Positions 1 to 5,366 of a stretch of DNA of 6,665 bases are shown here, in pieces. A program made the translations under genes and the position numbers. This stretch comes from Ilumatobacteraceae bacterium (lineage in GTDB: Bacteria > Actinomycetota > Acidimicrobiia > Acidimicrobiales > Ilumatobacteraceae), in NCBI GenBank assembly GCA_007122945.1, contig SKSP01000063.1:1-6665 (forward strand), given 5' to 3'. Below the pieces are notes generated by a model. That model did not search any database and was not told where the DNA came from. It worked only from the letters and a program-made list of their open reading frames with translations. Positions within the stretch are counted from its first letter, which is position 1. Every line of letters begins with the position of its first letter.

Positions 1-2223
1 GCGTTCGCCCATCTCGTGCCCGCCGAGGCGGTCGCGTCGTCGGGCGACGCCGAGCTCGACCGGGCGACGCTGTTCCACCGCTCTCGCACCGCGCTGGGAG
101 GCGCCGGCGGGCGTCGCGTGCTGTACGTCGACGACGTCGACCTGCTCGACGAGCTCTCCCGGGCGCTGCTCGTGTCGTTGATCACCGACCGGACCGTCTT
201 CGCGGTGCTGACGATGCGCTCTGGCCGCCGGGCGGCGGTCGACCACCTGGTCAAGGACGGCCACGTGGCGCGGATCGACCTCGCGCCGCTCCCGTCCGAG
301 ACCGTCGAGGCGCTGCTCCACCTCGCGCTCGGTGGCCCGGTGGTGACCGAGACGACCCGGCAGCTCGTCGATGCGTCGCTCGGCAACCCCGGCATCGTGC
401 GCCAACTCGTCGAGGCGTCGATCGAGGCGGGATCGCTGCGATGCGTCCACGGCGTATGGGAGCTCGACGGTCCGGTCCGCACCTCCCCGACGCTCGAGAG
501 CCTCGTCGTCGACCGGCTCGCGCTCGTCGAGGGCGAGCAGCGACACGCCGTCGAGCTCCTGGCGGTCGCCGGCGAGCTCGGGCTCGACCTCCTCACGCGC
601 ATCACGGGCGACGCCCCGGTCGAGGAGCTCGAGCGGCTCGGCTTGCTGCGCCTGCGCCTCGACGGGCGCCGCCACGAGGTGGCGCTCGCCCATCCGCTGT
701 ACGGCGAGATCGTCCGGGGTCGGCTGCCGAGCCTGCGCGCCCGGCGGCTGCGGGGCGAGCTCTCCGAGGCGCTCGCCTCGTTCGGGGCGCGCCGTCGCGA
801 CGATCGCATCCGCACCGTCGCGTGGCAGCTCGACGCCGGCGGCGAGATCGACGCCGAGTTGCTGGTCGAGACGGCACTGCTGGCCCTGCTGGGCGGTGAT
901 CTCGACACGGCCGAACGGTTGCTCGACCGGGCCGCGGCGACCGACCGTTCGCCCGAGGTCGTGCAGCTGATGGCCGAGCTGGAGTTCCGGCGCGGGCACG
1001 CGGACCGCGTCGAGCAGCTGCTCGGTTCGATCGACACGAGCCAGCTCGACGATCGCCGGCGGGTGCAGATCGTCCGTCGCCGCGCCAACAACGTGTTCTT
1101 CGCGACGGCCGACCACCGCGGCGCCGTGGTGATCGTCGAGCGCGAGCTCGCCGACCTCCGCGACCCGGCGGCCGTCGGGAGCCTCGAGGCGTTCTTGTCG
1201 CTGCTGCTGACGAACGGCGGCGAGGTCGCCCGGGCGATCGGGCGGGTCGAGGCCGCGCTTCCGGCCGCGTCCGGCGTGGCGCGCGTCGAGCTGCTCCGGT
1301 CGCTGTCGCTCGCCCTGGTCCACTCGGCGCGCCCCCTCGCCGGGCTCGAGCTGGCGCGGGAGGGGCAGGAGCTCCACGAGCAGCTCGACGACGACCCCAG
1401 CCTGCCGGGGATCTCGATGTTGCTCTTCGTCGAGGTGGTCGCGCTCACCGCGACGGGCGATGTCGGAGCGGCACGGCTCGCGGCCGAGCGGGTCAAGCAA
1501 CGGCACCCCGGGGCGCGGACGAGCTGGATCGACACCGCCATCGGGCGCCTCGAGCTGATGGCGGGGCGAACGGCGGCCGCGCGGCGCGCGCTCGCCCCGG
1601 TCATCCACCACGCCCGTGCCCATCAGCACGGGCAGGTCGAGCGCTGGGTGCTGGCGCTCCACGCGTGCACCCACCTGCTCGAAGGGCACCCCGAGCGGGC
1701 GGTGCCGGAGCTCGAGCGAGTGGCCTCGCTCGAAGACGACGGTCGGGCGCTCTATCACCCCGAGATCGACCGGGCCCACGCCTGGCTGGCCGCGAGCAGC
1801 GGCGAGCTCGAACGGGCGCGCGAGATGCTCCTGGGGTCGGCCGCCGATTGCGAGGCGCGCGGTGTGATGGGGATGGTGTCGTTGCTGTTGCACGACGTCG
1901 CCCGGTTCGGTGCGCCGGCGTCGGTGGCCGACCGGTTGGAGGCGATCGCCGCGGCCAGCGACGGTCCGTTGTTCGTCGCGCGCGCCGACCTCGTGTCGGG
2001 GACGGTCACCGGCGACGTCGAGCGGATCACCCGGGCACTCGACTCGTTCGAGCGTGGCGGAGCCCGGCTCTACGCGGCGGAAGCGGCGGTGGCGCTCTCG
2101 CGTGCCCTGCACGACCACGGCCGCCGCGACGAGGCGGCGGAAGCGGCACTGCGTGCCGACGACCTCCGGCGGGTGGCCGGCGTACGACTCGTCAGCCCCG
2201 CGCTCGACCCGGGTCCGGAGTGA
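1..2223 (+). CDS. LAL/LuxR-type STAND ATPase regulator, N-terminus outside window, no C-terminal HTH
   Basis: The frame is open from the first base, so the gene starts upstream; 740 residues are visible. Numbered from base 1, the Walker B strand VLYVDD is near residues 40-45, a sensor-like TMRSG near 71-75, and the STAND-type GNP near 128-130. A winged-helix-like module follows, ending in AHPLYGE near 228-234, then about 500 residues of helical TPR-like repeats rich in Leu, Ala, Glu and Arg. This order matches the large ATP-binding regulators of the LuxR (LAL/MalT-like) family common in Actinobacteria. The Walker A P-loop must lie upstream. Family members normally end in a LuxR helix-turn-helix of about 65 residues with an LTxRE motif. 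Here the protein stops at LDPGPE just after the last repeat, and no HTH is encoded in any plus frame downstream. It may therefore act as a signalling ATPase without DNA binding, or be truncated. Its 3' end overlaps the globin gene on the opposite strand by 32 nt. Family call is firm; function and target are unknown. Confidence 0.88.
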   Translation, partial: AFAHLVPAEAVASSGDAELDRATLFHRSRTALGGAGGRRVLYVDDVDLLDELSRALLVSLITDRTVFAVLTMRSGRRAAVDHLVKDGHVARIDLAPLPSETVEALLHLALGGPVVTETTRQLVDASLGNPGIVRQLVEASIEAGSLRCVHGVWELDGPVRTSPTLESLVVDRLALVEGEQRHAVELLAVAGELGLDLLTRITGDAPVEELERLGLLRLRLDGRRHEVALAHPLYGEIVRGRLPSLRARRLRGELSEALASFGARRRDDRIRTVAWQLDAGGEIDAELLVETALLALLGGDLDTAERLLDRAAATDRSPEVVQLMAELEFRRGHADRVEQLLGSIDTSQLDDRRRVQIVRRRANNVFFATADHRGAVVIVERELADLRDPAAVGSLEAFLSLLLTNGGEVARAIGRVEAALPAASGVARVELLRSLSLALVHSARPLAGLELAREGQELHEQLDDDPSLPGISMLLFVEVVALTATGDVGAARLAAERVKQRHPGARTSWIDTAIGRLELMAGRTAAARRALAPVIHHARAHQHGQVERWVLALHACTHLLEGHPERAVPELERVASLEDDGRALYHPEIDRAHAWLAASSGELERAREMLLGSAADCEARGVMGMVSLLLHDVARFGAPASVADRLEAIAAASDGPLFVARADLVSGTVTGDVERITRALDSFERGGARLYAAEAAVALSRALHDHGRRDEAAEAALRADDLRRVAGVRLVSPALDPGPE

Positions 2224-2626
2224 CCCGCGCACCGTCGAGCATCGCCTCGGCGATGATGCGGTAGAGCCCGCGCCACGCGTCCGCCACCCCGGCAGTGAGG
2301 TCGTCGCCGAGGGCGGCGGCGAGGCCGGCCAGCAGCGCCGAGCCGACGGCCTCGTAGCCGTGGGACGTCGCGCCGTAGCCCCGGTGCCGGGCCCCGAGCT
2401 CGCGGGCCCGGACCACGAAGCCGTCGAAGTCGGACGCCACCTCGGCGAGGAAGACCACCTCGTCGGTGAGCTTCGCCCGTTGCGCCGTCAGGTCCGCCGG
2501 GAACAGCCCTCGGGCCTCGGGCCACTCGGCGAAGAGCCGCTCGTAGAACGCGGTCGAGAACGACTCCGCACGCCGCTCGACCAGCGCGGCCGAGCGGGCG
2601 ACCTCGTCGAGCTGTTCGGGCGTCAC
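2192..2626 (-). CDS. Single-domain haem globin (flavohaemoglobin-like globin domain, no reductase)
   Basis: This 144-residue protein matches the globin domain of bacterial flavohaemoglobins and related single-domain globins. Aligned by eye with E. coli Hmp as I recall it, the B10 Tyr is Y28 (AFYERLF), the distal E7 Gln is Q49 (AQRAKL), E11 Leu is L53, and the proximal F8 His is H81 (LGARHRGYG). The C-terminal helices read YEAVGSALLAGL and AWRGLYRIIAEAML. A Tyr-B10/Gln-E7 pocket is the type associated with O2 binding and NO dioxygenation, so NO or O2 chemistry in the cytoplasm is a fair inference. There is no FAD/NAD reductase domain, so any turnover needs a separate reductase. The frame opens further upstream, but the GTG at 2626 is chosen because AGGAGG lies six bases before it and because it overlaps the azlD stop by 4 nt (GTGA). 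It is the last gene of the azlC-azlD-globin unit. Confidence 0.9.
   Translation of the reverse strand: MTPEQLDEVARSAALVERRAESFSTAFYERLFAEWPEARGLFPADLTAQRAKLTDEVVFLAEVASDFDGFVVRARELGARHRGYGATSHGYEAVGSALLAGLAAALGDDLTAGVADAWRGLYRIIAEAMLDGARVTPDPGRARG
2202..2240. terminator. Possible bidirectional hairpin at the convergent gene ends
   Basis: GCTCGAC (2202-2208) pairs with GTCGAGC (2234-2240), and inside it CGGGTC (2210-2215) pairs with GACCCG (2222-2227) around a six-base loop. The structure spans the regulator stop codon and lies within the globin 3' coding end, so it could slow both polymerases. It has an asymmetric internal loop and no T run, so this is only a candidate. Confidence 0.3.
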
Positions 2627-2961
2627 AGCAGGCCTCCTGCAACGGCGACGAGCGACGTGCCCAGCGTCGCGGCCACGGCGACGGCGATGCCGATCACGAC
2701 GACCCACGACATCGAGCGACCGCGGACCGCGAGCACCAGCCCGGCGAGCACCGCGGCGACGACCGCGGCGAGCGGGATCGAGCCGCGCGCGGCGCCCACC
2801 GTCGAGCTGACGACCAGGGAGGTGACGGCGGCGGTCCCGCCGTGGTGGACCGCCTGCTCGAGGCGAGGTGGGAGCACGGTGTCGCGGGCGGCGACGAGTG
2901 GCGCGATCCGGAACAGCGCACTGCCGAGGCCGACCGCTGCGAACACGAGCCAGCTGCTCAC
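2623..2961 (-). CDS. azlD: AzlD family branched-chain amino-acid exporter small subunit
   Basis: A 112-residue hydrophobic protein with about four membrane segments (roughly residues 4-25, 41-58, 62-80 and 86-111). The segment LPPRLEQAVHHGGTAAVTSLVV resembles the AzlD family signature, in which a PxRLExAL-type stretch precedes the second membrane helix. AzlD is the small partner of AzlC; together they form an exporter of branched-chain amino acids and analogues in the inner membrane (BrnFE/AzlCD). The GTG start overlaps the azlC stop by 4 nt (GTGA), and the stop overlaps the globin start by 4 nt in the same way. A GGAG lies seven bases before the start. Size and position directly after azlC support the call more than sequence alone would. 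The transported substrate cannot be read from the sequence. Confidence 0.88.
   Translation of the reverse strand: MSSWLVFAAVGLGSALFRIAPLVAARDTVLPPRLEQAVHHGGTAAVTSLVVSSTVGAARGSIPLAAVVAAVLAGLVLAVRGRSMSWVVVIGIAVAVAATLGTSLVAVAGGLL
2633..2638 (-). promoter_or_regulatory. Ribosome-binding site of the globin gene
   Basis: A perfect AGGAGG on the minus strand, six bases before the GTG at 2626 and inside the 3' end of azlD. It decides the globin start and suggests the globin is translated strongly in its own right, beyond mere coupling to azlD. Confidence 0.85.
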
Positions 2962-3686
2962 GGCCGCGCTCCGGCGGTGACCTGGCGGCGTGCGGCCCCG
3001 ATCCCGGCGCCGCACGCGATCGCCAAGAGCATCCCGGCCCCGGAAGGCCAGCCGAGGGCGACGACGGTCACCCCGGCGGCCGCGACCACCGTCCATCGAC
3101 CGCTCGGGTCGCGCAGCCGTGGGGCGATCAGCACCACGAGGCACAGTGGGACGGCGACCCCGAGATCGGCGACGGGACCACCGCTCGTGCCGACGAACAC
3201 GCCGACGGTGATCATCGTCGCCCAACCGACGAGGAGCGTGACGGCGGCGCCGAGGTAGTGGGCGCGCCGGTCGGCGTCGCTGCCGGGCGCTCGCGCCCGA
3301 CGCTCGGCGATCGCCCAGCTCGGGTCGATCAGCAACAGCGCGCCGACCAGGCGGAACCAGCGCGGCTGTGCCGCCCACGACGACCGCATCGAGGCGCTGT
3401 ACAGGGCGAGGCGGGCGTTGACGAGGAGCCCCGTGAAGGCGGCGACCAGCGCGGCTCCGGCGTCGAGCGCCTGCAGCGTCGACAGCAGTGCACTCCCGCT
3501 GATCACGGTCCAGATGCCGACCCAGCCGGCGACGGGTTCGGCGTGGGATGCGATCGCGCTGCCGACGACGAGCGCGAACGGCGCATAGCCGACGAGGAGC
3601 GGGACCGCTTCGGCGGCGCCGAGCGCGACCTCGCTGCGTCGTCGCGGTCTCGCCGTCCGGTGGGTCGGTTCGAGCGTGGTGATCAC
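2958..3686 (-). CDS. azlC: AzlC family branched-chain amino-acid permease, large subunit
   Basis: A 242-residue membrane protein. After a basic, cytoplasmic-looking N-terminus (residues 1-20) comes the AzlC-type segment AVPLLVGYAPFALVVGSAIA, followed by GSALLSTLQAL and the well-conserved LLVNARLALYSASM near residues 87-100. A charged loop and several further hydrophobic helices follow. This is the usual length and layout of AzlC/BrnF, the large subunit of the two-part exporter of branched-chain amino acids. In family members I recall, the first conserved patch often reads GASQ; here it reads GSAL, which may alter specificity. The GTG at 3686 is chosen because AAGGG lies six bases upstream. 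It is the first gene of the minus-strand operon and is transcribed away from the hairpin-bearing region shared with the 66-aa gene. Expression may be controlled from there, but no promoter was recognised. Confidence 0.92.
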   Translation of the reverse strand: MITTLEPTHRTARPRRRSEVALGAAEAVPLLVGYAPFALVVGSAIASHAEPVAGWVGIWTVISGSALLSTLQALDAGAALVAAFTGLLVNARLALYSASMRSSWAAQPRWFRLVGALLLIDPSWAIAERRARAPGSDADRRAHYLGAAVTLLVGWATMITVGVFVGTSGGPVADLGVAVPLCLVVLIAPRLRDPSGRWTVVAAAGVTVVALGWPSGAGMLLAIACGAGIGAARRQVTAGARP

Positions 3687-3692
3687 GGTGGT

Positions 3693-3698
3693 CCCTTC
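3693..3698 (-). promoter_or_regulatory. Ribosome-binding site of azlC
   Basis: On the minus strand GAAGGG precedes the GTG at 3686 by six bases, which fixes this start. The sequence from the site into the start (GGGACCACCGTGA) nearly repeats that of the divergent 66-aa gene. Confidence 0.65.
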
Positions 3699-3776
3699 GT
3701 GCCTGTGTCGGGAGTCGGTGTCCGGCGCGTGGTGCGACCGGTGCGGCCATCGTGCGCCGTGCGGACCGGCGAGTCA

Positions 3777-3835
3777 TGGAGACACCGTGGAGAACCCGTG
3801 GAACCCGGATCCACGCGGTCTCCACGGTGTCTCCA
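3777..3835. repeat. Long perfect inverted repeat / strong hairpin in divergent promoter region
   Basis: GGAGACACCGTGGAGA at 3778-3793 is the exact reverse complement of TCTCCACGGTGTCTCC at 3819-3834; T3777 and A3835 extend it to 17 pairs. Inside, CGTGGA and TCCACG add six more pairs around a seven-base loop. No run of T follows on either strand, and no gene ends here, so a terminator role is unlikely. The position, 58 nt before the start of the 66-aa gene and about 92 nt before azlC, suggests a regulatory operator or 5'-UTR structure. A small mobile palindromic repeat is the main alternative. Confidence 0.85.
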
Positions 3836-3880
3836 AGCATCTCGCCCGCTCGCAGCGCAAGGTCGTGGTCGTCCGACCGA

Positions 3881-3886
3881 GAGGAG
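3881..3886 (+). promoter_or_regulatory. Ribosome-binding site of the 66-aa gene
   Basis: GAGGAG lies six bases before the GTG at 3893. It is the strongest Shine-Dalgarno match in the plus-strand operon and supports this small gene as the true first cistron. It lies within the segment that can pair with the right arm of the upstream hairpin. Confidence 0.75.
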
Positions 3887-3892
3887 ACCACC

Positions 3893-4093
3893 GTGAACCA
3901 CCACACCCACGACCGATCGCTGCGGTACGCGCTCATCTGCAGCCGTCCGACCTTCGACCACGAGGCGATCCATCGCGCCGACGTGCAGGCCGCCCGCGGG
4001 CGACGCCACCGGCACCGCACCCGGACCTGGGCGCGGACGCTCCCAGTGGCCGGTCCGACCGCTGCACGCCGCACGGGCGGACGCGGGCGATGA
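3893..4093 (+). CDS. Small basic protein of unknown function, first gene of the operon
   Basis: A 66-residue frame that I do not recognise. The N-terminal half (NHHTHDRSLRYALICSRPTF, then DHEAIHRADVQAARG) looks folded and helical, with a single Cys16. The C-terminal half is rich in Arg (15 Arg in total) and low in complexity, with an RGRRHRHRTRTWAR stretch. There are seven His. No signal peptide, membrane segment or known domain is visible. The GTG start is chosen for its strong GAGGAG site six bases upstream. The stop overlaps the start of the MaoC gene by 4 nt (ATGA), so its translation would feed ribosomes to the downstream genes, which have weaker ribosome-binding sites. It could be a nucleic-acid- or metal-binding accessory protein, or a leader peptide whose translation is itself the regulator; the sequence does not decide. 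Confidence 0.65.
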   Translation: MNHHTHDRSLRYALICSRPTFDHEAIHRADVQAARGRRHRHRTRTWARTLPVAGPTAARRTGGRGR

Positions 4094-4530
4094 GCGGCGC
4101 CGCGTCCACCGACGCGCTGCGGATCGGCGACCGGGCCCGGCGCTCCCGACGCATCACCCACGCCGACATCGAGCGCTTCACCGCCATGACGGGCGACCGC
4201 AACCCGCTCCACTACGACGCCGATCTCGCTGCGGCCAGCCGCTTCGGAGGCATCGTCGTCCAAGGTGGCGTGACGTCCGGCCTGCTCAACGCCGTGGTGG
4301 CCGAGGACCTGCCCGGCCCGGGGAGCGTCTTCCTCCACGCCGACTGGTCGTTCCGGGCACCCGTCCGTCCGGGCGACACGATCACCGCCGAGGTCGAGGT
4401 GACCGGCCATCGCACCGACAAGCCGATCACCGAGTTGCGCACGACGATCACCGACCAGGAAGGCACGGTCGTGCTCGAGGGCACCGCCGTGGTCTGGCGC
4501 GACCCGACCGTCGCGGCGGCGTCGCGATGA
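4090..4530 (+). CDS. MaoC family (R)-enoyl-CoA hydratase, PhaJ-like
   Basis: A 146-residue single hot-dog-fold protein. The hydratase-2 signature is clear: the catalytic Asp/His pair lies in GDRNPLH (D36, H41), followed by FGGIVVQGGVTSGLL, LPGPGSVFL, FRAPVRPGD and TAEVEVTGHRTDKPI. The overall pattern and length resemble Aeromonas PhaJ, which hydrates trans-2-enoyl-CoA to (R)-3-hydroxyacyl-CoA. Q58 replaces the His of the usual IVHGM patch, and N67 aligns with the PhaJ Ser62, so substrate choice may differ; the core catalytic pair is intact. The ATG at 4090 is chosen because it overlaps the upstream stop by 4 nt and leaves a normal family N-terminus. The open frame extends upstream without family features. 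No strong Shine-Dalgarno is present, which fits translational coupling. It acts in the cytoplasm on acyl-CoA or possibly carrier-bound substrates. Confidence 0.9.
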   Translation: MSGAASTDALRIGDRARRSRRITHADIERFTAMTGDRNPLHYDADLAAASRFGGIVVQGGVTSGLLNAVVAEDLPGPGSVFLHADWSFRAPVRPGDTITAEVEVTGHRTDKPITELRTTITDQEGTVVLEGTAVVWRDPTVAAASR

Positions 4531-5366
4531 ACGCCGTGTTGCCGGACCGGTTGCTCGGCGTGTGGGCGCACCCCGACGACGAGACCTACCTGAGCGCGGC
4601 GCTGATGCGCCGGGTGGTCGCGGCCGGCGGCCACGTGACCGTGGTGAGCGCCACGCGCGGGGAACGGGGCGGTGACGCAGCCGTCGCCGGGCCCCGGCTG
4701 GCGGCGCGCCGCGAACACGAACTGCTGGCCGCGATGGCCGAGCTCGGCGTGACCGACGTACGCGTCCTCGGCCACCCCGACGGGTCGTGCGCAGTCCGCG
4801 ACCCCGAGCACGCGGCCGACGAGGTGACCGCGATCCTGCGAGACGTCCGCCCCGACGTCGTCGTCACGTTCGGTCCCGACGGGATCACCGGTCATCCCGA
4901 TCACGTCGCGGTCGGGTGGTGGACGACGCTCGCGGTGCGGCGGCTCGCCGAGCCGCCGCAGCTGCTCTACGCCACGATGGTCCGCGACTTCGTCGATCGG
5001 CACCGCCGCCGGTACCCGGAGCTCCCGCTCACCGTCGAGGGCGACCCGGTGGCCGTCGACGCTACGTCGCTGGCGCTGCGCATCGTCCCGTCGCCCGACG
5101 AGCGGCGGCGCAAGCGGGCCGCCCTCACCGCGCACCGGTCGCAGACCGAACCGCTGATCTCGCTGGTCGGCCACGACCGTCTCCACGACTGGTGGATCGA
5201 CGAGACGTTCCGCGAACCGACGACGGCCGAGCGGCTCGCCGAAGGTCACGGCGTCTCCACGACCTCTCCAGACGTCCTCCAAGCCTCGGCGCCCGCCCTC
5301 GCGCACAGTGGAACCACGAGTGGTCGCACCGGCGATCACCCGATCGAGAACAGGACCGATCGATGA
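4527..5366 (+). CDS. PIG-L family zinc-dependent N-deacetylase (MshB/Mca-like)
   Basis: A 279-residue protein with the family signature AHPDDE at residues 14-19 and the second metal motif GHPDH at 122-126. By analogy with MshB, H15, D18 and H126 should bind zinc and D17 act as general base. TRGERGG (43-49), RREHEL (61-66), LGHPDGS (81-87) and RPDVVVTFGPDGITGHPDH also fit. The family removes acetyl groups from GlcNAc-type sugars, cleaves mycothiol conjugates, or deacylates secondary metabolites. The substrate here is not predictable, and MshB itself is usually encoded elsewhere without these partners. The catalytic domain seems to end near residue 234 (DETFREPTTAERLAEG). The last 45 residues are Ser/Thr/Ala-rich and look like a non-conserved tail. 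The ATG overlaps the MaoC stop by 4 nt and has no clear Shine-Dalgarno, so coupled translation is likely. Confidence 0.9.
   Translation: MNAVLPDRLLGVWAHPDDETYLSAALMRRVVAAGGHVTVVSATRGERGGDAAVAGPRLAARREHELLAAMAELGVTDVRVLGHPDGSCAVRDPEHAADEVTAILRDVRPDVVVTFGPDGITGHPDHVAVGWWTTLAVRRLAEPPQLLYATMVRDFVDRHRRRYPELPLTVEGDPVAVDATSLALRIVPSPDERRRKRAALTAHRSQTEPLISLVGHDRLHDWWIDETFREPTTAERLAEGHGVSTTSPDVLQASAPALAHSGTTSGRTGDHPIENRTDR

Larger units (their letters stand above)
3687..3892. other. Divergent intergenic region between azlC and the 66-aa gene
   Basis: These 206 bases separate two outward-facing operons and must contain both promoters unless transcripts come from further away. I see no convincing -35/-10 pair; the DNA is very GC-rich. 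The region holds four GTGCG pentamers between 3732 and 3763 and, more notably, a 57-nt hairpin with perfect 16-bp arms. Both flanking start regions carry nearly the same 13-mer, ending in ACCACCGTGA. Confidence 0.7.

Noticed and set aside
1910..2980. Plus-strand open frame running past the regulator stop, a possible frameshifted HTH
   Set aside because: I looked for a LuxR-type LTxRE...GxSNxEIA pattern in its product and the other plus frames after 2223 and found none. The product is the antisense of globin and azlD.
3732..3763. Four GTGCG pentamers as possible iterons
   Set aside because: Spacing is irregular (9, 11 and 7 bases) and such pentamers are common in DNA this GC-rich; not enough for an operator or origin.
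3777..3835. The big hairpin as an intrinsic terminator
   Set aside because: It lies between diverging genes, where no transcript needs to end, and has no T run on either side.
2962..4410. Upstream part of a long minus-strand open frame continuous with azlD
   Set aside because: Above 2961 its product is Arg/Pro-rich and lacks any family pattern. It runs antisense to maoC and out of frame through azlC. Only the segment from the GTG at 2961 is azlD.
4212..5339. Minus-strand open frame antisense to the deacetylase and MaoC genes
   Set aside because: No domain, and biased composition. The plus-strand genes have intact catalytic motifs and linked overlaps.
4527..5366. Naming the deacetylase mshB or mca
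   Set aside because: The metal and base motifs are shared by the whole PIG-L family, and the neighbours are not mycothiol genes, so a specific symbol is not supported.
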